A stretch of 64,000 nt of DNA from Dromiciops gliroides (taxonomy: Eukaryota > Chordata > Mammalia > Microbiotheria > Microbiotheriidae), in the NCBI RefSeq assembly GCF_019393635.1, contig NC_057861.1, positions 76,329,327 through 76,393,326 on the forward strand, given 5' to 3'. Below, piece by piece: positions 50,601 to 58,180 of the stretch; positions within the stretch are counted from its first letter, which is position 1; the number at the start of each line of letters is the position of its first letter. The notes under the pieces are model-generated. The model was not told where the DNA came from. It saw nothing but the letters and a program-made list of their open reading frames with translations, and ran no database searches. The translations under genes were made by a program, and so were the position numbers.

Positions 50601-52035
50601 CTCCCCTCCCTCCAACACTCTCCACACACCCCCCCCCCCCAGAACCAGTCAGGCCAGTTCTTATCTTCTTAGTGGAGAATAGACCTTGGGGTTATAAAGG
50701 AAGTGGGGGGGGGGGGGCAAGGGAAGTAGATTACAACTCTGGAGGCTGTCCAAAATACCCACTATACAAAGTTTATCATAAGGGGCTTTCCCCATACACA
50801 CAGAACAAGGGAGTGCTAGCAGGCTTTATTATCCCATTAAAACAGGGATACTTAACCTTGGTTGTGTCACAGACCCTTTGGGGAATCTAGTGAAACCTAT
50901 GTGCCCCTTCTTGGAATTATGTTTTTAAACGCATAAAATAAAATAAAGAGTATTACAAAGGAATCCCATTGACATTATCGTACAGTTATTAAAAAATGTC
51001 TTAAGCAAGTTCACAGTTAAGAACCTCTGCTTTAAAATACTTCTATTTATACAGAGCTTTGGTAGGGGCAGTCACAAGTGAGAGGCTCCTCCCATGAGAA
51101 AACTGTCCCATAAAGAATGGGGAGTGGAGATGAGGTGGGTCTATGAGGATAACCAGTCTCGGTCAATAAATATTGACTACTTCATTCCAGGCACTATCAT
51201 AAGCACTGGGCAAAGGGGAGAACTCTCTCCTGAGTTGCCCTTCAGAAGGGTGGGTTAGTCAGCAAGCTCTCACCAGGTTAAAGAGGTCCTTTCGGGCCTG
51301 GTTCCCAATGTGAAGCAGGTCTTTGAAGCCCTTGGTGACTAACAGGGCCACACGCTCTCCTTGGCGCTCCAATAGTGCATTGGTGGCCACAGTTGTGCCC
51401 ATACGGATCCAGGCAATGTGGCTGGTGTCCAGGGGCTGGTCCCTGGGAAGTGGCACACCACACTCCTACGAACACAAAGCATCAGTGTCCGTCCCTCTTA
51501 TCTCCTGCCCCCACAAACCATCTCCCCTCTTTTCCTGTAAATTCATAGGGATTGATGCTCCTCTGGATCCTGTGGGCGCAGGGGATCAGGGTCCTCCCAA
51601 CTCTGGTCCCAGAATCAGTGCCCCTCAACCAATGTCTAAAGGCTGGATATCCCGTCACCCCCCCACACACTTCAAGTTGCCCCTTTTCTTCCCCTCCACA
51701 ACCCAGGAATCTTCTGCAACAGAATCTTAAAATAAAATTTAGAAGTGTTCCCAGAAGACCCTTGCTAGAGATGGCCAAGATAAGGGCAAAGAGCTGCTGC
51801 CCTCATCACCCATTTCATCAGTAATAGTAATAACAGCAATTAACATTTCTACAATTTCCAGAGGCAGACTCACCTGCTCCAGAACTCTGCGAATGCCCTC
51901 AGTCGGGGCATCTTGGTAGTTGGCTGGGTCCTCAGACAGTAGCTTGAGCACCCGCACCCGGCCCCCAGGGCACTGTGCAAACACATCCGTAAAGGTGCCA
52001 CCCCGGTCAATGGCAAACTGAAACTTCCCCTCCAT
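10913..52035 (-). CDS. OPLAH: OPLAH, ATP-dependent 5-oxoprolinase
   Basis: Cytosolic enzyme of the gamma-glutamyl cycle that opens 5-oxo-L-proline to glutamate using ATP. Coding exons from the start: 52035-51874, 51465-51274, 50145-50046, 49708-49585, 49360-49165, 48761-48596, 48317-48179, 45803-45736, 45515-45250, 44511-44399, 37656-37486, 37233-37096, 37005-36867, 35054-34942, 34661-34510, 14459-14299, 14105-14004, 13720-13546, 13331-13147, 12843-12697, 12590-12456, 12343-12194, 12104-11947, 11859-11699, 11442-11345, 11059-10913. All have GT-AG ends and matching phases, and sum to 1285 residues (human about 1288). The hydantoinase A half begins with [10 protein letters not shown] and has [12 protein letters not shown] and GFDMGGTSTDVS (about 309-320). 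The hydantoinase B half has [34 protein letters not shown] and a C-terminus rich in GGGGYGDP. No frameshift or stop. An in-frame ATG at 52071 would add 12 residues, but its context is weaker. Confidence 0.97.
11190..11195 (+). terminator. Candidate SMPD5 polyadenylation signal (ATTAAA)
   Basis: No AATAAA or ATTAAA occurs on the plus strand between the SMPD5 stop and this point. If used, the SMPD5 3' UTR crosses the whole last exon of OPLAH. The assignment is an inference from the absence of nearer signals. Confidence 0.35.
13770..13925 (-). mobile_element. MIR-type SINE in an OPLAH intron
   Basis: Contains ttttacagatgaagactctgag and agtgacttgcccaaggt, the usual MIR core phrases in antisense. 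Old and without visible duplication. Confidence 0.6.
15340..15503 (-). mobile_element. CORE-SINE
   Basis: Antisense full-length copy. The duplication tctccatcaattcttg lies left of the T-rich tail and right of the SINE start. Confidence 0.9.
15990..17270 (-). repeat. Possible RTE/BovB-like LINE remnant
   Basis: Low-GC, transposon-like stretch. The minus strand has a 62-codon frame at 16658-16470 with no recognised domain. The label rests on general resemblance only, and a (TC)n run sits at 16863-16887. A MIR/L2-style tail (gtaggtgtttaataaatg) ends the stretch. Confidence 0.25.
17526..17630 (+). repeat. (TTTC)n microsatellite
   Basis: About 25 units of cttt, beginning with a short cctt run. 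Open frames across it (poly Ser/Phe or Lys/Arg) are low-complexity artefacts. Confidence 0.95.
17640..17960 (-). repeat. LINE-like repeat, shared with 57340-57620
   Basis: The phrases tcatcctctgcaagagct, aagctacact and tgcaagtatttatc recur, diverged, in the second copy. The family may be RTE; I am unsure. Confidence 0.45.
17985..18085 (+). mobile_element. L2-like 3' tail
   Basis: The segment cagtaggtgcttaataaata followed by a ttgattgattg tail is typical of the 3' end of L2. Confidence 0.55.
18801..19266 (-). other. Two coding-like blocks in different frames, origin unknown
   Basis: On the minus strand, 19230-19018 reads as a plausible peptide ([17 protein letters not shown], then [20 protein letters not shown]). 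After a frame change, 19030-18801 gives [18 protein letters not shown] followed by [12 protein letters not shown]. An acceptor-like ttcttag lies just before the first block. The composition looks protein-like, not SINE-derived, but I recognise no family. It could be a damaged pseudogene in the OPLAH intron or chance. Confidence 0.25.
19541..19680. repeat. AT/AC-rich simple repeat
   Basis: Mixed (TA)n, (CA)n and (ATGT)n runs. A pure (CA)n also lies at 19238-19255. Confidence 0.85.
19945..20065 (+). mobile_element. MIR/THER-type SINE fragment
   Basis: Shows caataaacatttattaagc, tgccagtactgtgctaagta and a match to the common mammalian run that ends in ctcaaggaggtcac. Confidence 0.55.
20365..20525 (+). 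mobile_element. CORE-SINE
   Basis: Full-length plus copy with an aaaaataaaa tail. The duplication aaaaaatcatca flanks it. Confidence 0.92.
21057..21540 (+). mobile_element. Probable solo LTR
   Basis: A TATA box (TATAAAAG, 21339-21346) is followed about 107 bases later by AATAAA (21446-21451) and a U5-like segment ending ccgtggca. The proposed start TGTGAGAAAC resembles the start of the LTR at 41888. The boundaries are approximate and no flanking duplication was found. Confidence 0.45.
21774..21795. repeat. (AC)n microsatellite
   Basis: Eleven AC units followed by atatatat. Confidence 0.9.
22130..22320 (-). mobile_element. L1 3'-end fragment
   Basis: Antisense L1 3' UTR text (gagttccaaattctctccct) which recurs in the longer piece at 32260-32680. 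Confidence 0.55.
22330..23235 (+). mobile_element. L2 LINE 3' region
   Basis: Runs from an L2 3' UTR-like text (ctgataaactgacgttccta, tccctattgcctctgagat) to the tail gtaggcactaaaaaatgctt. It is interrupted by (AAC)n at 22563-22590 and by a SINE. Confidence 0.65.
22740..22908 (-). mobile_element. CORE-SINE inside L2
   Basis: Antisense copy with a (TTTG)n tail. The duplication atctatatcttt / atccatatcttt flanks it. Confidence 0.88.
23545..24430 (+). mobile_element. L2 LINE 3' region
   Basis: Second L2 copy with ccaccctgatg-like text, gtctcaccacgtcattcccc and a 3' end of agatggcaattaataaatgc. A SINE interrupts it. Confidence 0.7.
24070..24227 (-). mobile_element. CORE-SINE inside L2
   Basis: Antisense copy with a T20 tail. 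A short duplication, tccttctt, is visible on both sides. Confidence 0.88.
24573..24716 (+). mobile_element. CORE-SINE
   Basis: Plus copy with a degenerate A-rich tail. The duplication aaagacttagtgaag is on both sides. Confidence 0.92.
24912..25056 (-). mobile_element. CORE-SINE
   Basis: Antisense copy, flanked by actgtcactt. Confidence 0.88.
26071..26239 (+). mobile_element. CORE-SINE
   Basis: Plus copy with an (AAAC)n tail. The duplication aataatgcatcct / aataatacatcct flanks it. Confidence 0.9.
26820..27190 (-). repeat. Possible antisense LTR or other repeat
   Basis: The stretch has tttattaaagc near its left end, which would be a poly(A) signal in antisense, followed by promoter-like spacing. 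I could not define ends. No gene is present. Confidence 0.2.
27203..27375. repeat. (TC)n and (TTTC)n microsatellite
   Basis: A (TC)n run of about 50 bases changes into about 23 TTTC units, ending directly in the tail of the next antisense SINE. Confidence 0.95.
27376..27502 (-). mobile_element. CORE-SINE with expanded tail
   Basis: Antisense copy. Its A-rich tail is continuous with the microsatellite to the left, which probably grew from it. Confidence 0.85.
27560..28120. repeat. CR1/L3-like fragment
   Basis: The text agaattttagaccataggat matches the segment near 840 in the SPATC1 intron, so both are the same repeat family. Confidence 0.45.
27798..27944 (+). mobile_element. CORE-SINE
   Basis: Plus copy with A13 tail. 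The duplication aagaagtgaaactg is on both sides. Confidence 0.92.
28531..28700 (+). mobile_element. MIR-related SINE
   Basis: Reads gcagctaggtggtacagtaa, tagctgggtgaccttgagca and then the MIR-like 3' part cctcaatttcttcaactgta, so it is older than the common CORE-SINE. Confidence 0.65.
28936..29085 (+). mobile_element. CORE-SINE
   Basis: Plus copy with an (AAAAT)n tail. The duplication aaaaataaggctaata flanks it. Confidence 0.92.
29210..29540 (+). mobile_element. MIR-type SINE
   Basis: Starts with a tRNA-like part (gagagagcactgggtctgga) and runs through tcatctataaaatgaagata to a 3' part gcaaactttaaagtgctata. Confidence 0.7.
30617..30870 (-). mobile_element. MIR/THER-type SINE
   Basis: Complete antisense order: tttattaagcacttactatg, tctcatttgatcctcatagt, aatgaggaaactgaggcaga, then the tRNA-like part to ccactgcaccacctagct. 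Confidence 0.75.
31560..32060 (+). mobile_element. L1 3'-end fragment
   Basis: Shows tttgagccagcaatcctact and, after a SINE, ggaaatggctgaacgatgga. These are L1 3' region phrases seen also at 36240 and 59590. Confidence 0.55.
31675..31843 (-). mobile_element. CORE-SINE inside L1
   Basis: Antisense copy flanked by tgggtttcttattct on both sides. Confidence 0.92.
32260..32680 (-). mobile_element. L1 3'-end fragment, antisense
   Basis: Text of the marsupial L1 3' region in antisense: ccaattccaaattctctcct, tttagccgtgttgcaaaaaa, agatagcatttttcatcatg, caccacaaaaagagctgcta. Confidence 0.6.
32680..34500. other. Intron segment without recognised features
   Basis: About 1.8 kb with no clear gene, young SINE or simple repeat. 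Short open frames show no domain. The part at 33700-34050 is somewhat GC-richer but lacks splice-bounded coding text. Confidence 0.5.
35190..35530. mobile_element. Old CR1/L3-like repeat
   Basis: Carries gacctcagaggtcatccagg and attaggaagtccttccttat, both common in old mammalian CR1/L3-derived repeats. Confidence 0.45.
35556..35780. mobile_element. hAT-like short DNA transposon
   Basis: The start tagtgtcaact and the end tgttttgacatttct are inverted relatives, and the body is AT-rich and non-coding. Confidence 0.4.
36060..36650 (+). mobile_element. Marsupial-type L1 3' end
   Basis: Shows tagcaattctttgtggtggc, gtccatcaattgaggaatga, aacctggaaagactcatatg and atgatccaagacaatcccaa, the usual order of the marsupial L1 3' region. 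It is followed by a (GAAA)n run. Confidence 0.7.
36683..36760 (+). repeat. (GAAA)n microsatellite
   Basis: About 19 aaag units directly at the L1 3' end and about 105 bases from an OPLAH coding exon. Probably an expanded poly(A) tail. Confidence 0.95.
37748..37898 (+). mobile_element. CORE-SINE
   Basis: Plus copy. The duplication aagagtacaaactt / aagagtacaagctt flanks it. Confidence 0.9.
37982..38075 (+). mobile_element. CORE-SINE, 5' truncated
   Basis: Only the 3' part from cacttgacacttactagctg to an A-rich tail remains. Confidence 0.8.
38400..38620 (+). mobile_element. MIR-type SINE
   Basis: Diverged tRNA-like part (agtagaaaaagcactggacc) and core (ctggctctgacatttactag). Confidence 0.55.
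38706..38869 (-). mobile_element. CORE-SINE, first of a tandem pair sharing a target
   Basis: Antisense copy with a (TTTTG)n tail. Copies of ctatattagtttctt lie at 38690 and 38870. Confidence 0.92.
38886..39040 (-). mobile_element. CORE-SINE, second of a tandem pair sharing a target
   Basis: Antisense copy with a pure T tail and a different subfamily sequence (caattggggtt, tactcctgactcc). Copies of ctatattagtttctt lie at 38870 and 39041. Confidence 0.92.
39187..39345 (+). mobile_element. CORE-SINE
   Basis: Plus copy flanked by aacaaaggatgaaat. Confidence 0.9.
39868..40022 (-). mobile_element. CORE-SINE
   Basis: Antisense copy with a mixed T/G tail. Only a short T-rich duplication can be seen. 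Confidence 0.85.
41344..41494 (-). mobile_element. CORE-SINE inside L2
   Basis: Antisense copy with T15 tail. It is flanked on the left by acccatgctccc and on the right by tcccatgctctct, the same target later shared by the U6 copy. Confidence 0.9.
41526..41628 (-). ncRNA. RNU6 pseudogene: U6 snRNA retrocopy (probable pseudogene)
   Basis: The minus strand reads ctcgcttcggcagcacata and continues with ACAGAGAAGATTAGC (containing the ACAGA box) and the 3' stem text gacacgcaaattcgtgaagc to gcgttccatattt. I see no mismatch to mammalian U6 from nucleotide 4 onward. The canonical T-run terminator is replaced by ttt followed by an A-rich tail, and the first three bases merge with the target duplication. 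No PSE or TATA element is placed upstream, which is L2 sequence. It is therefore a LINE-mobilised copy and not a U6 gene. Confidence 0.9.
41888..42425 (+). mobile_element. Solo LTR of an endogenous retrovirus
   Basis: 538 bp with ends TGTGA...TCACA and a 4 bp duplication CTAT on both sides (41884-41887, 42426-42429). TATA box TATAAA at 42279-42284 and AATAAA at 42373-42378 give standard LTR order. A 4 bp duplication suits gammaretrovirus-like (class I) elements. It splits the L2 exactly; no viral genes remain. Confidence 0.88.
43537..43700 (+). mobile_element. CORE-SINE
   Basis: Plus copy flanked by aaaggaaagctt. Confidence 0.9.
43739..43894 (+). mobile_element. CORE-SINE
   Basis: Plus copy flanked by aaaaagagctaaag (43725-43738 and 43895-43908). 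Confidence 0.93.
44745..45165 (+). mobile_element. L1 3'-end fragment
   Basis: Contains ggacatggccaatatgagaa and ttgttttgcttgact, matched by the L1 3' piece at 59740-59790. Confidence 0.5.
46186..46430 (+). mobile_element. MIR-type SINE
   Basis: Plus copy with ggtgctggacttggaatcag, cctcagttaccctgtctgta and gtgctttgtagactttaaag in order. Confidence 0.7.
46622..46769 (-). mobile_element. CORE-SINE
   Basis: Antisense copy with a T/G tail. Its duplication is not clear. Confidence 0.88.
47070..48040 (+). mobile_element. MIR/THER tail then L2 3' region
   Basis: Begins with a MIR/THER-like segment (aaatgcctgctttggaccag, ccctcaaagagcttcccttc) and continues as L2 3' UTR with attcaaggccctctgcaatc. 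A SINE interrupts it. Confidence 0.55.
47622..47765 (-). mobile_element. CORE-SINE inside L2
   Basis: Antisense copy flanked by tcctcctcctctttcttt. Confidence 0.9.
50846..51028. mobile_element. hAT-Charlie-like short DNA transposon
   Basis: The ends cagggatacttaacc and agttaagaacctctg are inverted relatives, and the body (tttttaaacgcataaaataa) matches a common non-autonomous hAT element as I recall it. Confidence 0.55.
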
Positions 52036-52514
52036 GTTGCCCTTGAAGGCAGTATTACTGGGATTGGCCATTAAGTCGGAGGTGGTGAAGCTGGGGTTGT
52101 AGGCCAGAATCAGCTGGGCTCCTGTTTCTTCTACCACTTCTTCTGGAAGAAGGAGGCAAGGAATCAAGGCGTGTTAGAATGGGGGGGGGGGCAGTCAGGG
52201 AAGGGAATTGGGACATGGAGAGGTGAGGAAACAAGGCAGGATATCAGGGGACTTGGAGGGGAATCAAGAACCTTGAAAGGGTCAGAGCAGCTAATCAATG
52301 AGTGAGGGGATGGAAAGCGGTCAAGGCAGGATGGAAGCACACTAGAAAATGGGAACTGATGGGGGCGGGGGGTGTCAGAGGGAGCTGAGCGATAATAGAA
52401 GGGAAAAGGAGAGAGTATAGAGCCGGGTCCGCCGGAGGAGTATGGAACTGGAGAAAAGCGCACCAAGGAAGGTTGTGTTAAGAGCGGGGAAAAGTAGGTA
52501 GGGTGAGAAAAGAG

Positions 52515-52566
52515 AGACGGAGAGATGAGACGGAGAGATGAGACGGAGAGATGAGACGGAGAGATT
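52515..52566. repeat. 13 bp tandem repeat, four units
   Basis: Four head-to-tail copies of agacggagagatg (the last ends in t) in the first OPLAH intron. Confidence 0.95.
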
Positions 52567-53239
52567 CCTCTGAGGAATCAGGAAAAGGAGGGTCGCGCTG
52601 ATTATGGGATTTGGCATTCAAGTTCCACTGGGGGTCCTCTCCATGCTGATAGGAGACGGGGGCTCCACTGTACAGGCTTAGGATAGGCTCAGTCAGACAG
52701 GCAGTGGGGAGCTGGGGGAAGGGGCGGGGATCTTGACAGGGAGGAAAGAATTGGAGGGGGGAGCAGAGGCTCTGACAGTGGGGAAGGGAGTGCAGAACGA
52801 TTCTGATAATGAAGGGGTGAAAAAAAGAAGGTTCTGATAAGGAAGGGGTGAGGGATCTCTGATTTGAGATGAAAGGGATAAAGATGAAGGAGGGAGGGAG
52901 ATAGGGGCTCTCTAACCAGATGTAAAGAAGGATGGGCACTCTAAGACGCGAGATCAAGAGGGTGAGGATAGAGGAATTAGACAGAAGTGAGCGGTACCGG
53001 AGGCTCTCCTAGGAACTAGTTGGGACACGAAATCTGAAGGGGAAGGGAGGGGAGTTGTGGATGGGGCGGGGCGGGGGGGGGGGGATACTGTAGGGAGAGA
53101 CGGGGCGGGCCTGGGGGGCCGAAGGGGGAGGAAACGAGGTCTAAAGCCTTGGGGAAGGAATAGGAAAGAAATGCACACGTGGGATGGGGTGGAGCGGAGT
53201 GGAATAAGACGGGCAGGATCCGACAGGGTAAGGACGCAC

Positions 53240-53440
53240 CTAGCCAGGTTCCCTCCTGCTCAGTCAAGGCTCGGAATCAGGCTTAGGCTTGGGCTCGAGC
53301 TCTGGTTCGCGCCGACCTGGGGCTGGAAGCCGCTTCAATCTCTAGTGCTCTGCCCCTCCCCGCCACGCCCCCTCCTCTCCCCTCCTCTACTCTCCCCTCC
53401 CTTCCTCTTCGCTCCGCCTGCAGCCCAACGCGATCTGGAT
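53240..53440 (-). promoter_or_regulatory. OPLAH promoter and probable non-coding exon 1
   Basis: GC- and CpG-rich stretch just upstream of the OPLAH start exon. A donor-like GCTAG|GTGCGT on the minus strand after 53240 could splice to the acceptor cttccag before 52142, giving a 5' UTR exon. Sp1-type boxes (ccccgcc, ccacgccccctcc) and no TATA box are seen. It may drive transcription both ways, but no plus-strand gene follows. Confidence 0.6.
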
Positions 53441-55250
53441 TTAGGGTCTAGCGGTGGAGGGGTTGGTCCCATCCCACCAAGTCAAATCGAGTAGTTCTAT
53501 CCAGTCCTGCCCCGAATCCCACCCCTCCCGCACTACCTCACCCTCTCTTACCCCTTGTCCCTATTGGCTCTCCCCTCCTCCGCTCCTCCCCTCAGTTTTA
53601 CCCCTTCTCTGGCCCCCTCTGTCCTTGGCTATCCATTCCACTCCTTGACTTCCCCCTCCTCTCCCCCTTCTCCCGACTCACTTTAGCTTCTGCCTCTCTT
53701 GGCTCCCTTCTCTCCTTGCCATTATTGGCTTCCCTCTCCCCCCACCCTTCCCCACCTACCTCCTGGATTCCCTCCACCCCCCACCCCTGCCCTCCTTGGC
53801 TGCAGTCTCGGGACTCTCTAACTAGCTAATCCCTTCTCCCAGTTACGTAACCTCCTGGTCTGGCCTGCCTTGCCCCTCACACAATCTCCGGGGGGAGGGG
53901 TGAGTAGTTCTTAGTTAAAGGACTGGAAGGTGTTCCAGAGGAAGCATCAGAACAGAAGCTCAGCTGGTTAGAAAACCCTGGTATCCTGACTCCTATCTCT
54001 CTCTAGTGACGGCCTGTACTTTGCTGGAGTAGGGGGCAGAGGGGAAAGGAGATTAAAAGATGACAGAAGAGGGCGGATCAGGTGGCCTGGGGGTTATGAA
54101 GAGGATGGAGAAAACCTTAATCTGCCTCTCTTCATACACAACTGTATGAAGCCCTGACCTCCACCAGCACCACCAGCACCACCCACAAGGCTAGAAACGA
54201 GCCAGGAGGATTAGAATACGAAGTAAGAACTTCCAACCAGTAAGAGATAAGATACACTGAAACAGGTGAGGGACAACCAAGACTGGCACTTATCCCAGAG
54301 ATCTCACAAGCGGAAGAGTAAGAATAATTGGAGGAGGGAATAAGCAGCAAGATAAACAGGATGATCTCTAGTGCCTGAAAAGCAACTCTTCAGACATTGG
54401 GGGTGAAGGGTGGGGTATGTATACAGGATCCCTTGGAAGCCGTTATATCTTTTCCAAACCAACAACCCTCTTCCCCCCTCCAAAAATGTCCATGGGGAAA
54501 TCCCCCCTTTAAAGGCATAGTCTTTCTTCTCCACTCCCCTTCTTTGCCCCTCCACCAGAGCAAGCAAGGTTGGGAAATGCTACCGTATGGTTGGCATGTG
54601 ATGTCTCTGCTCTTAAAATAGTCCAAGCTCATATTAGAAAGTTGGGTTCTCTCCGCCTTCAGGAGAGACACTGACACTGGCTATCGAGGTCTACAGACCC
54701 TAAGGAAGGAATCTCAGGGTGTCTTCACAACCAAGGTCCCCAAAACATCATCCCTGCTCCCACCCCCACCAAGGGCCGGCCCCCAGCATAATTTCAATAG
54801 AGTTCATTTAAGGATGTGAGCACCCTTGCTCAACACTCTTTGGGCTCCTTCCTCATGATGATAGGAGCAGCCAAAGAAAGGCAGTCCTCCCTCACCCTGG
54901 AGCATGTCTGAAAATTTGAACTAAGGGGACAAGCTATTGAAAAGAGAAATAGAGTGAATCTTTTTGTAAAGGGAAATGTCCTCTTATCTGATTTAAAGTT
55001 CAGCTTTTTATTTGGGGTTTTCTTAAAACATCATCTGTCTCTACTCTGAGCTTAGTGTCTCCTATCCCAAGACCATGAGCCAAAGTAGAAAGGTAGGAGT
55101 ACAGAGAGATTCATGAAAGGGCAGAATTATCTGGATAGGAGACCCTGAAAAGTTTACATAGGTCAGACTGGAGAAACAAGTATGTCATTAAATCTTAGAG
55201 TTGGAAGAGCCATCATAGGTCATCTAATCCAAACCCTATCTAATGTATGA
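53440..55250. other. Intergenic sequence upstream of OPLAH
   Basis: Pyrimidine-rich on the plus strand to about 53900, then plain sequence. I see no gene, young SINE or structured RNA. A diverged CR1/L3-like phrase (tcttagagttggaagagcca) lies at 55190-55240. Confidence 0.5.
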
Positions 55251-55539
55251 ATCCTTTTTGTTCTTGACTTTTAATCTTTTGTTGTTGTTTTTTATTAATC
55301 TGTGCCTCCTACTACCTTCTGCTTCCATTGAGCAAATAAAATGAGTAAATCTGAAAAATAACGCCCTCCATACTTAGAGCTGTCTAGTCCAGCAAAACAA
55401 ACTCCAATATTGGCCATTCCAGAAATGTATTTCTTTTAGTACTTTTAGGTTCATCACATCTCTGTGACTGGTGACTGACATATTTCATGTTTATTTTTTT
55501 GGACTCATTTTTTCTGAGTATTTAAGGTTTTCCAAAGTT

Positions 55540-55540
<1 letters not shown>

Positions 55541-55591
<51 letters not shown>
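55541..55591. repeat. (TC)n microsatellite
   Basis: About 25 TC units leading directly into an antisense SINE tail. Confidence 0.95.
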
Positions 55592-55594
<3 letters not shown>

Positions 55595-55722
55595 AGGGCA
55601 ATGAGGGTTAAATGACTTGCCCAATGTCACACAGCTAGTAAGTGTAAAGTCGAATTCGAACTCAGGTCCTCCTGAATCCAGGGCTGGTGCTTTATTCACT
55701 GCACCACCTAGCTGCCCCCCCC
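55592..55722 (-). mobile_element. CORE-SINE
   Basis: Antisense copy flanked by aagttgttctctct. The (TC)n lies inside the duplicated interval, so the run arose after insertion or from the tail. Confidence 0.88.
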
Positions 55723-56512
55723 CTTCAAGTTGTTCTCTCTAATATTGCCATTTGATAAATGGTTCTCCTACTCATTTTATTCTGCATTAGTTCATACAAG
55801 TCTGCCGGTTTCTTCTGAAACTTTCATCATTTCTAATGGCACAATAAAATTACATTACATTAATATACCAAAATTTGTTTAGCCACTCCCCAAGAGGAGG
55901 AGTTTGCCTCCCCCATCTTAGTTTCCAATGTTTGGCCACCTGTTTTCCCACAACCCCTTTAACATGTGTAATTTTCCTCTTTTGTCATCGCAGATAGAAC
56001 CTCAGAGTTGCTTTAATTTGCATTTCACCAATTATTAGTGATATAGAGTATATGGTTATTGATAGCTTGAATTTCTTCTTTGAAAAGTGTCTGTATCCTT
56101 TGACGATTTATCTATTGGAGAATGGCTTTTAGTCTGATAAATTTTAAGCAGTTTCTTATATATCTTGCATCAGAGACCTTTATCAAAGAAACTTTTCAAA
56201 TATTTTCCCCCATTATGTTTCTGTTCTAATTTTTACCATGTTAGATTTGTCTGTGCAAACCTTTTAAATTTATGTAATCAAAATTGGCCATTTTATCTTA
56301 TGTAATGTTCTCTATTACTTGTTTATTCATTAATTCTTTCCCTATCCATAGATCCAATAGGTAATTTCTTCCTTGCTCCTCTAATCTGTTTATGATGTGA
56401 CCTTTTATATCTAGATCATGTATTCTTTGGAGTTTATCTTGATGTATAGTGTGAGATCTTTGTCTAAACCTAATTTCTGCCAGACTCGCTGTCAAATTTT
56501 CTCAGCAATTTT

Positions 56513-56668
56513 TTTTGTTTTTGTTTTTTTGTTTTGTTTTGTGAGGCAATGGGGGTTAAGTGACTTGCCCAGAGTCACACAGCTAGTAAATGTCAAGTGT
56601 CTGAGGCTGGATTTGAATTCAGGTACTCCTGAATCCAGAGCCGGTGCTTTATCCACTTCGTCACTGCA
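56513..56668 (-). mobile_element. CORE-SINE, 5' truncated
   Basis: Antisense copy ending ttatccacttcgtcac, without the gctgcccc end. It is flanked by gcaatttttttt. Confidence 0.85.
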
Positions 56669-57189
56669 ATTTTTTTTAAATAGTGAGTCCTTCCACCAGT
56701 AACTGGGTTCTTTGGATTTGTTGAAGACTGCTACTGTATTTATTTGATTCTGTGTGTTGTAGACTTCATCTTAACACAGGGCCTTCAGTGCTTAGCACAA
56801 TGACTGGCACATAGCACTTAATAAATGTTTATTGATTGATTGATTAATCTGTTCCAGAGATTTCTCCCTTTTTGACCAGTACCAAATCATTTTAATGATA
56901 ACTGCTTTGTAGTACAGTTTGAGTCCTGAGAGATCTAGTACTAAGAGATCCTCTTCCATCCCACTTTTTATTGCCCTTAAGATTCTTGACCTTTTGTTCC
57001 TCCAGATGAATTTGATTATTGGATTTTTCTTCAGATAGTCTTTTTCTTGGCGTACTTTGTTTTCTTGATTATAACACAAAGTTCCCAAGAGTAAGGACTT
57101 GCCACTATATAACCTCTGAGGACACACCATCTTCCCCTTCATTTTAACTTCCAGTTTTTGTATTAAGTTTAATCCTTGCTCCAACAACT

Positions 57190-57335
57190 CAGAGGTACAG
57201 TGACAGCCGATTTTCTTCATCTTTAAAATGGTAATAACAATAGCACATAGCCTTGTTGTGAGGATTAAATGAGATAATATTTACAAAGTGCTTTGCAAAC
57301 CCTGAAGTGCCTTATAAACGCTAATTATTATTGTA
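57190..57335 (+). mobile_element. MIR 3' half
   Basis: Has ttcatctttaaaatggtaat, gaggattaaatgagataata and gtgctttgcaaaccctgaag. Confidence 0.65.
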
Positions 57336-57339
57336 TGTC

Positions 57340-57620
57340 ATGAGATATAGGTATATAAAGTTTCTGATCAACAAGCTTCTGGCCCCTTTTGTCTCTTTCT
57401 TTTGAGCCATGTTTTCCAAAATCTATTTTGATTTCCTCCTCATCTTCTGCAACAGATGTTGACACATAAGCTACACTTGTCTTCAGAATCATCTTTTTTT
57501 TTTCCTTTCTTTTTTGCAAATGTTTATCTCGAGCACTGCAAGATGAAATGAACGAATGTTCCATGAAATGATGTTTCCTGGTGCCTTTGGATCCACAGTA
57601 AAACCAATTCTTTTCTTTGC
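57340..57620 (-). repeat. LINE-like repeat, second copy of the 17640-17960 family
   Basis: Shares tcatcttctgcaacagatgt, aagctacact, gcaaatgtttatc and tggatccacagtaaaacc-like text with the first copy. Confidence 0.45.
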
Positions 57621-57639
57621 CTCTCCCACAACAACAACA

Positions 57640-57892
57640 ACTATAACAGCAACAACTAGCTAGTACTTTAAGGTTTGCAAAGTTCTTTACATGTTCTCAT
57701 TTGATCCTCACAACCACCCTGTGAGCCAGGTGCTATTATTCCCATTATATATTGTTATATAGATGAGAAAACTAAGGCAGAGAACTTGTGTCCAGGATCA
57801 TCTTTCTAGTAAGTGTCTGAGGCAAAATTCAAACTCAGGTCTTCCTAATTCCAAGTCCAACACACCATCCATTGGGTCACCTAGCTGCCTTC
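57640..57892 (-). mobile_element. MIR/THER-type SINE
   Basis: Antisense order from actttaaggtttgcaaagtt and tctcatttgatcctcacaac to ccattgggtcacctagctgc. Confidence 0.7.
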
Positions 57893-58003
57893 CTGAGAAC
57901 TTGTGAACTGTTGTAGGGAAGGTCAAGTATAATGGGAATCTGATATTTGTGCAGATCCAGAAGCTTCATTAGCTGGTGCTAGATTCAGTTCCTCTAATGC
58001 AGA

Positions 58004-58180
58004 ACTTCTTAAACTTTTTCCACTTGAGACCCCTTTTCACCCGAGAAATGTTTACACTACCCCATGCATAAAAGTATATAAAATAGGTATATATAACCTT
58101 TTACTATTACCAAGTTTTTCACAACCCCCACATTCAATTATTTGATCCCCTATGGGGTTCTCGACCCAAAGCTTAAGAAG
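58004..58180. mobile_element. Short MITE-like DNA transposon, second copy
   Basis: Same family as 1106-1271 (acttcttaaact... ...gcttaagaag), with the inverted ends kept. Confidence 0.5.

Larger units (their letters stand above)
55255..57060 (-). mobile_element. L1 LINE, 3' part of ORF2 and 3' UTR, antisense
   Basis: Long antisense L1 fragment. Typical phrases include tttaatttgcatttcaccaa, tttatcaaagaaacttttca, cttggagtttatcttgatgt-like text and ctttgtagtacagtttgagt, in the order of an inverted ORF2. The frames are broken. A MIR tail (56770-56850) and two SINEs interrupt it. Confidence 0.7.

Noticed and set aside
53440..53900. Second gene driven from the OPLAH promoter on the plus strand
   Set aside because: The stretch is pyrimidine-rich with no conserved-looking coding exon or convincing splice pair.
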